64,000 nucleotides of DNA from JAGVPT01 sp963827085. GTDB taxonomy: Bacteria; Bacteroidota; Ignavibacteria; UBA10030; UBA8401. The stretch lies in the NCBI GenBank assembly GCA_963827085.1, contig CAWGZY010000003.1, positions 310,001 to 374,000 of the forward strand. The letters are read 5' to 3'. The notes under the pieces were generated by a model. The model made no database searches. It was not told where the DNA came from and saw nothing but the letters and a program-made list of their open reading frames with translations. Shown here piece by piece: positions 34,943 through 43,062 of this stretch. The translations under genes were made by a program, and so were the position numbers. The first letter of the stretch is position 1. Every line of letters begins with the position of its first letter.

Positions 34943-36892
34943 ATGAAAACAAAGTTATACATTGTGTTGGCAATGCTTGTGCTAGCAACATTCTGCGCTG
35001 TAAATAACGCAAACGCTACGTCAATTAGATATTATTCACAAGGCAACCTTCCAGCCAATGTTCTCAGCAGCTGGAATTCAAACCCTTCAGGGAGCGGTAC
35101 AGCTCCTTTAAACTTTTCAAGCTATATCTTTATCATTCAAAGCGGCCACAGCATGACGACTAATAGCTCATGGTCATGCTCGGCTGCGCTTTATATATAC
35201 AGTGGGGGAAGCTTGACACTCTCAAACGACCTGACATTAGGTTCGCAATCGATGACTGTCATAGGCGCCCTTGATTGCGGCTCAAATGTCGTCAGCGGCA
35301 CATCAGCCTCGTTTTATTTGAACTCATATCCCACGGTTACTCCGGCAGGCAACACAACACTCGGGAACACCACGATCACGAGTGTAAGTTCCGTGGCAGG
35401 TGTTACCGCTGGAATGGCAATATCGGGAGCCGGAATTCCTGCAAATACTTATGTCACTGGTGTATCCGTGGGGTATATTTCTCTGTCTCAAAGTGCAACT
35501 GCAAATGCGACAGGCATAACACTGACCATCAGCGGTTCAGGATCGCTGGCAACAGCAAACGCCCTGGGAATTAATGGGTGCATCACCGTTACCGGATCAA
35601 AAACATTTGCCGCCGGGGCATCGTATATCTTTGATGGTTCGAGTGCACAAGCGACAGGCTCATTGTTGCCGGCAACAATTGGCAATCTCACTATAAATAA
35701 TCCGGCTGGCGTTACTCTTAGCGCTCCCACGACTGTGGCCGGCACATTTACTTTGACAAACGGTATCCTTACCACCGCAAACACCAACCTGTTAACTATC
35801 GGTTCGGCAGGAACGATCAGCGGCGGCAGTGCTGCGAGTTTCGTTAATGGTCCCCTATCACAAATAGTGGCAACGACATCGGCGGTCGCGCCTGCGTTTC
35901 CGATTGGCGGAGGAACAGCCTATCGCCCGTTAACCATCAACCTGACACAAGATGCCGTTACGCCAACAACGTATACGGCAGAAATGTTCAACGGAGCGCC
36001 GGCTGCAAATTCTCTCCCTGGTACTTTAGACAAGGTTTCCACCGTCCGTTATTATTCCATGGTCAAAGGAACCGGTGCAAATATTATTTCGATTTCACTG
36101 ATGCTAAGCTATGGTTCAGACGATAACATCACAGATTTTAGCGACTTGAGAATTGCGCAAGGACCTGCCGGCGGCGGCACATGGCTGGATATGGGAGGTA
36201 CCGGAACTGCCAATACTACGGGATCCATCACCTCCACGGGAACCCTCAGTAGCGATTCAATATTTACGCTTGCAAATAATAGCGGCGGCACGAATCCCCT
36301 CCCTGTCGAGCTTACGAGCTTTATAGCGTCCGTTTCCAACCTCACAACAGTCCTTGCGTGGAAAACTGCAACCGAAGTGAACAACGCGGGGTTTGACGTT
36401 GAGAGAAAACCCCTCCCTAACCCTCCCCTTACAGGGGAGGGAACTAAAGGGTGGGGTCGTGTCGGCTCAGTAGCCGGTGCGGGCACAAGCAACACACCAC
36501 ATAATTATTCTTATACCGACAACGTCGGAACTGCAGGAACGTATTCATACCGCTTGAAGCAGATCGACCATAACGGCACGTTCACATATTCACAGGAAGT
36601 ACAGGTGCAAGTCGGCGTAGCGCCGAAAGTCTTCGGGCTTGCTCAAAATTATCCTAATCCCTTCAACCCGACGACGACAATGCAGTTCACAGTACCGAAT
36701 GACGGAAGAACAACGCTGAAAGTCTATAACACGCTAGGGCAGGAAGTCGCGACGCTCTTTGACGGAGTTACAACGGCGGGAGAATATCATCAGGCAACAT
36801 TCGACGGATCACGATTTGCCAGCGGCATCTATTTTGCGCGCCTGCAATTCGGAGGGGAGACACTTGTTAAGAAGCTATTAATGGTAAAGTAA
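34943..36892 (+). CDS. Secreted Ser/Thr/Gly-rich protein with sorting domain
   Basis: The ATG at 34943 (GAGGAGAACCTT upstream) gives 649 residues with signal peptide MKTKLYIVLAMLVLATFC. The body is rich in Thr, Ser, Gly and Ala, with beta-helix or adhesin-like stretches (LTLGSQSMTVIGALDCGSN, ITSVSSVAGVTAGMAISGAG). The C-terminal 195 residues (from LPVELTSFIASV) are nearly identical in DNA to those of the preceding gene and carry NYPNPFNPTTTMQF. I infer an exported surface protein. It shares the in-frame palindromic insert with its neighbour. Confidence 0.85.
   Translation: MKTKLYIVLAMLVLATFCAVNNANATSIRYYSQGNLPANVLSSWNSNPSGSGTAPLNFSSYIFIIQSGHSMTTNSSWSCSAALYIYSGGSLTLSNDLTLGSQSMTVIGALDCGSNVVSGTSASFYLNSYPTVTPAGNTTLGNTTITSVSSVAGVTAGMAISGAGIPANTYVTGVSVGYISLSQSATANATGITLTISGSGSLATANALGINGCITVTGSKTFAAGASYIFDGSSAQATGSLLPATIGNLTINNPAGVTLSAPTTVAGTFTLTNGILTTANTNLLTIGSAGTISGGSAASFVNGPLSQIVATTSAVAPAFPIGGGTAYRPLTINLTQDAVTPTTYTAEMFNGAPAANSLPGTLDKVSTVRYYSMVKGTGANIISISLMLSYGSDDNITDFSDLRIAQGPAGGGTWLDMGGTGTANTTGSITSTGTLSSDSIFTLANNSGGTNPLPVELTSFIASVSNLTTVLAWKTATEVNNAGFDVERKPLPNPPLTGEGTKGWGRVGSVAGAGTSNTPHNYSYTDNVGTAGTYSYRLKQIDHNGTFTYSQEVQVQVGVAPKVFGLAQNYPNPFNPTTTMQFTVPNDGRTTLKVYNTLGQEVATLFDGVTTAGEYHQATFDGSRFASGIYFARLQFGGETLVKKLLMVK
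36415..36451. repeat. GC-rich palindromic repeat inside a coding region, copy 3
   Basis: CCCTCCCCT (36421-36429), loop TAC, AGGGGAGGG (36433-36441). It is translated PNPPLTGEGTKGWG. Loop and outer arms differ slightly from copy 2, yet the reading frame is kept. Confidence 0.7.
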
Positions 36893-36946
36893 TCAGTTTT
36901 GGGATAGGCAATTAAGTAGACACTAAGAAGTAAAAAGTGAAAAAAA

Positions 36947-36976
36947 AGAGCCCGGTCATTTTCCTGATCGGGCTCT
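36947..36976. terminator. Bidirectional terminator
   Basis: AGAGCCCGGTCA (36947-36958) pairs with TGATCGGGCTCT (36965-36976) with one G-T-type mismatch. An A-tract precedes and TTTGTATTT follows, so it can end both the sorting-domain gene (plus) and the efflux operon (minus). Confidence 0.85.
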
Positions 36977-37000
36977 TTGTATTTCGCGATGAATGAATCG

Positions 37001-38296
37001 TTAGTCGGTGAGCGGTGCGCCTATTGCGCGCTCAAGTTCGTACTTGCTGATAACGAATCGGTAGAGTGCCTGAAGGTTCATCAATTTGGCTGCAGATTCA
37101 GCAGTGACTGCATCGAGAAGATCAAGATTGGTGATCGAGCCGGTTTCGTATTGTGTCCGCGCAATTGCAACCGCGTCATGCGCCTGCCGCAGCTGCAATT
37201 CTGAAATCTGCACCTTCGACGATGCCGCCTGAACATCTGCGGCAACCTGTTCGACATCGGACCGTATTTGCGCCTCGACATCGCGGCCGTGAGCCTGCTC
37301 CGATTGCACGGCAGCCTCTGCTTCCTCTTCCTGATGACCCACCCGTCCCCCGTCAAAAATCGGAACCTCTGCCTGCGCTCCCCAAACCCAGTTGCCCCGG
37401 ACCGGATAAATATTCGGTTCGTACCCGTTGTTCAGCCCGTAGACTGCATTTACCTTCAGCGTCGGCATGTTGCCGAGTGAACTCACCGATTTCTGACGTT
37501 CGGCTGACTGTTCGGCATCGTGGGCAATTTTCAGCTCGGTCCGCTGCTGCAATGCAAGCTGACTGAGAGAATCGACGTTGAGCGACAGCGCTGTCTGTTG
37601 AAACGATCCACGGATCGACGGCAGACTCTGTACCGGAAGATTGAGGAGTTGGCTCAATACCGCTTCCTGCTTCTCGAGCGAATTCTGAATGTCAACTTTC
37701 TGGTTCTGCGCCCCTGCAACGCGTACTTGCGTTGTCAGGACGTCGAAACTGGTAGCCGTTCCCGCCTCAACTCGTTTCTGTGTTACCGAAAGATGCTGGT
37801 TCAGCGCTTCGATCTGTTCATCCTGAACCGTCATGCTTTTCTGCAGCAGAATGATGGTGTAGAATACGCGAATGGTTTGCAGCGAGAGATTCGTCTTGGT
37901 CAATTCCATCGCATCGCGCAGCGTCTGCTCTCGTGATTTGCTCAAATCAACAGTGGTACTCGTTCTCCCAAAATCATAGAACGTGTACTGGCCGGCAACA
38001 TGCACGTTGTAGTTATCAGCCGGAGCCAGCACGAAACTTCCTAAAACAGGAAAGCTGAATGCCGGCACGGGGCCGATATGGGCATACGTAGCTTCCGACG
38101 TTACATCCGGGAGCTTGGCGCTCGAAGCTTGCGATGTGCGGGCTTCTGCGGCGCGAATGTTAGCGCGCGCCTGGTCGAGTGCCGGATGGGTTTGAAGAAC
38201 CCGCTGAACTGCCTGATCGACAGTCATCGAGTCTTGTCCGGCTGCTGTGCCGCCGAGAAGAATGCCTATCGATAAAACTATGCTCAATCTATTCAT
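37001..38296 (-). CDS. TolC-like outer membrane efflux protein
   Basis: The Met at 38296 gives 431 residues with signal peptide MNRLSIVLSIGILLGGTAAG. Two repeats of the outer-membrane efflux (OEP) type follow: long coiled-coil helices (AIQVLQTHPALDQARANI-like start, KTNLSLQTIRVFYTIILLQK) and the beta segments with YTFYDFGRTSTTVD and VPIFDGGRVGHQ. It forms the trimeric exit duct for the EmrAB-type pump encoded upstream. A MITE-like repeat separates it from the MFS gene, so co-transcription depends on read-through of that repeat. Confidence 0.9.
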   Translation of the reverse strand: MNRLSIVLSIGILLGGTAAGQDSMTVDQAVQRVLQTHPALDQARANIRAAEARTSQASSAKLPDVTSEATYAHIGPVPAFSFPVLGSFVLAPADNYNVHVAGQYTFYDFGRTSTTVDLSKSREQTLRDAMELTKTNLSLQTIRVFYTIILLQKSMTVQDEQIEALNQHLSVTQKRVEAGTATSFDVLTTQVRVAGAQNQKVDIQNSLEKQEAVLSQLLNLPVQSLPSIRGSFQQTALSLNVDSLSQLALQQRTELKIAHDAEQSAERQKSVSSLGNMPTLKVNAVYGLNNGYEPNIYPVRGNWVWGAQAEVPIFDGGRVGHQEEEAEAAVQSEQAHGRDVEAQIRSDVEQVAADVQAASSKVQISELQLRQAHDAVAIARTQYETGSITNLDLLDAVTAESAAKLMNLQALYRFVISKYELERAIGAPLTD

Positions 38297-38326
38297 AGTA
38301 ATTAACCTGTTTCTGCAATTAATATA

Positions 38327-38502
38327 TTGAGACATCTGAAGAATTGGGAGAAGAATCTATTCATTCACTTTGATAAGAATTGCTAGTTTCTTCGTCTCCC
38401 GACGATCACGAAGTTCGCGAAGCGATCCCGTTGGGAGATTCCCTTGGCAATAGCGTCGGGATCCTCAGAATGACAATACGGAGGATTATTCAGAAGTCTC
38501 AA
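38327..38502. repeat. MITE-like repeat, complete copy 2
   Basis: The 176-bp element starts TTGAGACATCTGAAGAATTG and ends GATTATTCAGAAGTCTCAA. Inner arms CCCGACG and CGTCGGG also pair. It lies between emrB-type and tolC-type genes, 4 bases from the MFS stop codon. Confidence 0.75.
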
Positions 38503-38506
38503 ATTC

Positions 38507-40126
38507 TCAGTCCATTGCCACTACGTGTTCAGTTTTATTTCGTTTTCGGACACGGAGGAAGGCAATCGGAACAAAAGCAGCAATCGTAATCATCGACGCC
38601 ACCAAAAAATCGTCGCAGACGGCACGGATAAACGCCTGAGTTGAAATATGCGAGGCAATGAGAGCATTAGCACGCATCGAAGCAAGAGCTTGATTGCCCC
38701 CCACCGCGTCCATGCTGAAACGCGTCAAATTCCCTGCCACCTGCCGAAATGCGTCCGATTGCGGATTCACTGCTTGTCCGTACGTCGACATGTGATAAAT
38801 GGTCCGCCGCAGCAGCATCGTGCTCATGAACGCAATGCCGAAACTGCCGCCCAATTGCCGAATGACATTAAATAACCCGGATGCCTGGCCTATTTTGTGC
38901 CGAGGAATATTCGAAAGCGCCGTCATATTAAGCGGCGTAAACATCAACCCCATAGCAAAGCCGCGGATGTAAAGCGCGAGCATAATCTGATGGTGCTCCG
39001 AAAACAATGACAATGAACTGTTGATAAAGAGGCTTGTCGCCAATAATGTTATGCCGATAAGAGCCGGAACCTTCGGATTGATCTTATCCGCCAGGAAACC
39101 GGAAATCGGAGCTGTGACTGCCTGAAGCATTCCGACGGGCAAAAACAACGAGCCTGCCTGAAACGCCGTATATCCGAGCGAGGTCTGTAGATACAGAGGA
39201 AGCAGGAACGTGCTGCCGAACATCCCAAATCCAAAAATAAAGAGAACGCCGTTCGCTACGCTGAAATTAAAATCCTCGAACAATCGCAGGTCAATGAGCG
39301 GATGCTGAATAGTAAATTCCGTTACCAGAAACACGACAAGCGAGAATGCGGATATGATAAAACAGGAGATGATGAACGGGGACGACCAACCGCCGGTATT
39401 CCAGGCGGCATTGCCGTCCGTTAACGCCAGCAGCAACGCACAAACAAACGTTGCCATAGAGACAAATCCAATCACATCAAACGACCGCGCACGCTCGGCT
39501 TTGTATTCTCGCTGGATCACCGCTGTGGCGAACAAACCGATGATCCCGACCGGTACATTCACGTTAAAAATTGCATTCCAATTAATGTTGTCGATGAGGT
39601 ACCCGCCGATCATCGGGCCGAGAGAAACGGAAGCCGCCGCCGCAATCGACCAAAACCCAAGCGCCACTCCGCGCTGCTCAATTGGAAATTCACGCGTGAC
39701 AATCGACATGCCTGTCGGCATCAGCAATCCCGCCCCGGTTGCCTGAATGATACGGAATGTAATAAGCGCGTTCTCATTCCACGCCTGCCCGCAGAGAAAT
39801 GAACCTAACGTAAACAATGACAACGCCAGAAAATATGTCCTCTTGTATCCGAAGTGGTCTGCGATCCATCCGGAAGTCGGAAGCATGACTGCAAAGACGA
39901 GCATGTATGCAGTAATCACCCATTCGGCTTTGTCGACCGTAATGCCGAACGACGACATTATTTTCGGCAGCGAAACATCGACGATTGTGGCGTCGAGGAC
40001 AGCCATAAACGTTCCGATCATTACATTCGCGAGCACCCACCAGCGGTATGTTTTGTGCTCGTGATGAAGTGAAGGAACGCGATGAACGAATCCTTGTCTT
40101 AATTGACGTCGCAAAGAAGCTGCCAC
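38507..40126 (-). CDS. MFS drug transporter, EmrB/QacA (DHA2) family
   Basis: The 539-residue protein has about 14 membrane helices, with motif A-like WIADHFGYKRTYFLALSLFT and motif C-like GLLMPTGMSIVTREFP regions, and the DHA2 opening MIGTFMAVLDATIVDVSLPK. It starts at a GTG 2 bases after the HlyD-like gene stop. It is a proton-driven inner-membrane multidrug exporter that works with the adaptor and the outer membrane duct of this operon. Family and complex are clear; substrates are not. Confidence 0.92.
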   Translation of the reverse strand: MAASLRRQLRQGFVHRVPSLHHEHKTYRWWVLANVMIGTFMAVLDATIVDVSLPKIMSSFGITVDKAEWVITAYMLVFAVMLPTSGWIADHFGYKRTYFLALSLFTLGSFLCGQAWNENALITFRIIQATGAGLLMPTGMSIVTREFPIEQRGVALGFWSIAAAASVSLGPMIGGYLIDNINWNAIFNVNVPVGIIGLFATAVIQREYKAERARSFDVIGFVSMATFVCALLLALTDGNAAWNTGGWSSPFIISCFIISAFSLVVFLVTEFTIQHPLIDLRLFEDFNFSVANGVLFIFGFGMFGSTFLLPLYLQTSLGYTAFQAGSLFLPVGMLQAVTAPISGFLADKINPKVPALIGITLLATSLFINSSLSLFSEHHQIMLALYIRGFAMGLMFTPLNMTALSNIPRHKIGQASGLFNVIRQLGGSFGIAFMSTMLLRRTIYHMSTYGQAVNPQSDAFRQVAGNLTRFSMDAVGGNQALASMRANALIASHISTQAFIRAVCDDFLVASMITIAAFVPIAFLRVRKRNKTEHVVAMD

Positions 40127-40128
40127 GA

Positions 40129-41148
40129 TTAGTGGACCCTCACTTTTATTTCAACCGACATTCCCGGCAGGAGATCGATTTGCCGGCGAGGGTCAACACC
40201 CGGATTTCGTGCGATCGAGATTTTCACAGGCACGCGCTGGGTGACTTTCGTGAAATTGCCCGAAGCATTGTTCGGGGGGATCAATGAGAATTCCGACGCA
40301 GTGTTCGCTCCGATCTGAAACACCGAGCCGGAAAACTTTATGTCCGGATATGAATCGACGGTAATCTCTACCTTGTCGCTGGAACGCAGCGCCTCAAGGC
40401 TCGTTTCCTCGAGGTTTGCGGTCACCCAGATGTTTTTCAAATCGTAAACAGAAAAAATCGATTGGCCGGGCTGGACAACGTCGCCGACGAGCGCCCAGCG
40501 TTTGGAAACGACGCCGTTCATGGGAGAGTTGATGACCGTATTCTTCAGTTGAGTTTCGATAATGCCGAGCTGAGCCTTCGCCGCAAACGTCTGCGCGTTT
40601 GCAATGCTGCTGCGTGCCTTCGCGGATTCATACTCGCTTTTTGCATGATCATATTGTTCTTTAGGAATGATATTCTCCTTGAATTGAGCCGACGCCCGTT
40701 CGAAATCTGTCTGCGCCTTGTCGAGGTTGACTGCGGCAAGAGTAATGTTTTCCTGCGCCAGGGCAAGCGATGCTTTTGCCTGGTCTTCCTGCGACCGCAA
40801 ATCGCTGTCGTCGAGCTTCACAAGAATTTCACCTTCTTGGACCGTGTCGCCTTCATCAACCTGCAGCTGATCGATGCGTCCGAGAATCTTTGCACTGATG
40901 GAAACCCTGTTGCCGTCGATGTAGGCATCATCCGTTGTAACAAAATCGCGCGTGTTGATGTAGTACTGCCACGTCACGAACGCAAGACCGAAAAGAACAA
41001 TAAACAAAGGGATAACAACTTTGAAATTCCGATACAAAGGAAGGGATTCAATAGATTCTTCTTCGCCGTTTCCGTTTTTTGGCTGTATGTCTCGTTGCCC
41101 GGGCGAAGGCGCCTTCTGTGCGAGGGTTTGGTCGTCTTGCTGTGGCAT
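40129..41148 (-). CDS. HlyD/EmrA-family membrane fusion protein
   Basis: The second Met (41148), 8 bases after AAAGG, is taken as start, giving 339 residues. One membrane helix near residue 45 (VVIPLFIVLFGLAFVTWQYY) anchors it. Then come a split lipoyl/barrel-sandwich domain (YIDGNRVSISAKILGRIDQL, VINSPMNGVVSKRWALVGDV), a coiled-coil hairpin and a beta-barrel (WVTANLEETSLEALRSSDKV). It links the MFS pump to TolC in the periplasm. Gene order tetR-emrA-emrB-tolC supports the assignment. Confidence 0.92.
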   Translation of the reverse strand: MPQQDDQTLAQKAPSPGQRDIQPKNGNGEEESIESLPLYRNFKVVIPLFIVLFGLAFVTWQYYINTRDFVTTDDAYIDGNRVSISAKILGRIDQLQVDEGDTVQEGEILVKLDDSDLRSQEDQAKASLALAQENITLAAVNLDKAQTDFERASAQFKENIIPKEQYDHAKSEYESAKARSSIANAQTFAAKAQLGIIETQLKNTVINSPMNGVVSKRWALVGDVVQPGQSIFSVYDLKNIWVTANLEETSLEALRSSDKVEITVDSYPDIKFSGSVFQIGANTASEFSLIPPNNASGNFTKVTQRVPVKISIARNPGVDPRRQIDLLPGMSVEIKVRVH

Positions 41149-41174
41149 TACAAACATCCTTTCGTCATATAAAA

Positions 41175-41789
41175 TTACTTGCTCTTACAAATACCATGGA
41201 GAACAGTATTCACAAAGTGAAGCGCTTCTTGTTCAAACATTTCACGGTCGGACTCGATTGTCACATGCTGATCGTAACCGCGGAAGAAACGCAAATGAAG
41301 TCCCTGCAGCGCATGAAGTATCATCGACGCAGTCCTTTGCGGATGTTCAACGTGGAATTCACCGGTTTTCTTCCCTTCTTGAAGAATGCGCGTCACACAC
41401 CCAATTTCCTGCTGGACAAATGTTGCAAACAAATCGTTAAAGATCGGTTTAACGTCGTGCCATCCTTGCTGGTGAAATTGACTGAGATTCGTGAGGCGTT
41501 CGGTCAATTTCAACCGGAATTGAACGTATTCCACCAGTTTCACGCACGCCGATTTTTTTTGCTGAAGCGTGGTGTTTGCCTGCGCAAGGAATTCCTCTTG
41601 TTCATGCTGCACAACCGACCTGAAAATCGCTTCCTTTGTCGGGAAGTAGTAATAGAGAGAAGCTTTTGCCATACCGATATCCTCGGCAATCTCGTCCATC
41701 GTCACCTTGGAATAGCCGAATGAAGCAAACCTGCGCTGGGCAGAGCGCAAAATGACTTCCTCTTTGTCGTGTGTAAGCTTTTCGTTCAA
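41175..41789 (-). CDS. TetR-family transcriptional regulator
   Basis: A TTG start at 41789 follows AAAGGA and gives 204 residues. The annotated longer frame starts at another TTG with no ribosome site. The HTH reads VTMDEIAEDIGMAKASLYYY followed by FPTKEAIFRSVV, standard for TetR. The C-terminal domain is helical ligand-binding. It is the first gene of the efflux operon, so I infer autoregulated repression relieved by an exported compound. A 196-bp inverted-repeat element occupies its upstream region and may carry or displace the operator. Confidence 0.9.
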   Translation of the reverse strand: MNEKLTHDKEEVILRSAQRRFASFGYSKVTMDEIAEDIGMAKASLYYYFPTKEAIFRSVVQHEQEEFLAQANTTLQQKKSACVKLVEYVQFRLKLTERLTNLSQFHQQGWHDVKPIFNDLFATFVQQEIGCVTRILQEGKKTGEFHVEHPQRTASMILHALQGLHLRFFRGYDQHVTIESDREMFEQEALHFVNTVLHGICKSK

Positions 41790-41842
41790 AATCGTCCTTT
41801 CGACTGTATTGGTAAAATAGTCGAAAAATTCCAAAGAATCAA

Positions 41843-42038
41843 GTGGCAAGTAGTGACCTAACTAGAACACAGTCCTGGGGACTTTTTACAGGGTGCTGCA
41901 AATATCGCGCAAATCCCAAGGCGATGGCTTCGCCAGACGCTAAGCCGCAAGGGAAACATGCCCATTCTCTTTGCGGCTTAGCGACTTTGCGTGAGCAAGC
42001 TTCACGCCTTCCTAAATTAGGACACTACTAAGTGCCAC
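41843..42038. repeat. 196-bp element with GTGGCA inverted ends
   Basis: The left end GTGGCAAGTAGTGACCTAA and the right end, read in reverse GTGGCACTTAGTAGTGTCCT, are imperfect inverted repeats. Inside, GCTAAGCCGCAA (41939-41950) and TTGCGGCTTAGC (41971-41982) form a perfect 12-bp hairpin, similar to the interior of the MITE-like family. The rest of 42039-42299 contains nothing I can name. Confidence 0.55.
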
Positions 42039-42299
42039 ACCTTTTTTTGAGCATGAAGAATTGCAACAGGCGGGCACATTGATGAACTGCGCCGCGGTCA
42101 TCAGCAAGGGTGGAAGTTCTTTCTATTGAAGCACTTCTGACAAGTTAAAAACATACGATCCGACCGCAGCAGGTATTCCCCATGGAATAGGCGGCGCCAC
42201 GGAACCGATCGTCAGCGGTCGGGCTGAGAGGAAGACTTTGAGTAGATTGTCCTCAAACACGATCCGGAACTGAATCGAGATTCTTACTCAATCCGCAGA

Positions 42300-42944
42300 T
42301 CACTTCATCGAAGCATAGTAGGCACAAACAGTATTCATAGGGCACTCTCCGCAATTCGGATTGGTCGGCCGGCAAATTTCCCGGCCAAGAAAAGAAAGTG
42401 CCATGCCGATATCATTCCAATGCTCTCGTGCAACTTCCTCCATAAGCTGAGTCTCGATCTTCTTCGGATCGGTTCCGGCCGCAACGCCGAGCCTCGGCGC
42501 AACACGAAGAACGTGCAAGTCGACGATGATTCCTTCTGCGTCTCCCCCCGACTCACGGATGATGACGTTGGCGGATTTTCTTCCTATGCCGGGAAGCGCG
42601 GTCAATCCTTCCATCGTAGTAGGAATCTTATCGTCGCTGCCGACGGTTTTTGCGAGAGTCATGAGCCACTTCGTTTTGTTCGCAAAATTCCGAACCTTGC
42701 CGATGAATTTATACAATTCATCGGGTTTCGCTTTCGCCAGCTCCTTCATCGACGGAAATGCTTTCAGCAGCGCCGGGGCGAGTTCATTGATATGTTTATC
42801 GGAATCCTGCGCGGAAAGTATCACCATCACAAGCAATTGATAGCGGCTTTTGTAATCGAGCGGATGCTTCTTCCCTTTATATTTCTTAATCAGCGGTTGG
42901 AATGCTTTATTCCAATCGATCTTGCGCGGCTGCAATTTTGCCAT
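42300..42944 (-). CDS. nth: Endonuclease III (DNA glycosylase/AP lyase)
   Basis: The 214-residue protein has the helix-hairpin-helix LPGIGRKSANVII with the catalytic lysine, the catalytic aspartate in VDLHVLRVAPRLG, and the C-terminal [4Fe-4S] site C-X6-C-X2-C-X5-C (ICRPTNPNCGECPMNTVC). Length and order are normal for Nth. It removes oxidised pyrimidines and cleaves the abasic site in base excision repair. AAAGGAGC precedes the start. It lies downstream of addAB on the same strand, separated by 118 bases containing a palindromic repeat. Confidence 0.95.
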   Translation of the reverse strand: MAKLQPRKIDWNKAFQPLIKKYKGKKHPLDYKSRYQLLVMVILSAQDSDKHINELAPALLKAFPSMKELAKAKPDELYKFIGKVRNFANKTKWLMTLAKTVGSDDKIPTTMEGLTALPGIGRKSANVIIRESGGDAEGIIVDLHVLRVAPRLGVAAGTDPKKIETQLMEEVAREHWNDIGMALSFLGREICRPTNPNCGECPMNTVCAYYASMK

Positions 42945-42989
42945 GATAGATGCTCCTTTTGAAAATTTATGGGTTGTGTTAATGTTTTT

Positions 42990-43038
42990 GACCCCTCCCT
43001 GTTTCCTTCCCCTTTAAGGAAAGGGCAGTGTGGGGTTT
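42990..43038. repeat. GC-rich palindromic repeat, intergenic copy 4
   Basis: ACCCCTCCCT, then CCTTCCCCTTTAAGGAAAGGG, then GTGTGGGGT repeats the layout of the in-frame palindromes at 34359 and 36415. It lies between addB and nth. Confidence 0.6.
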
Positions 43039-43062
43039 AATAGCTTCCGCCGACTTCAGTCA

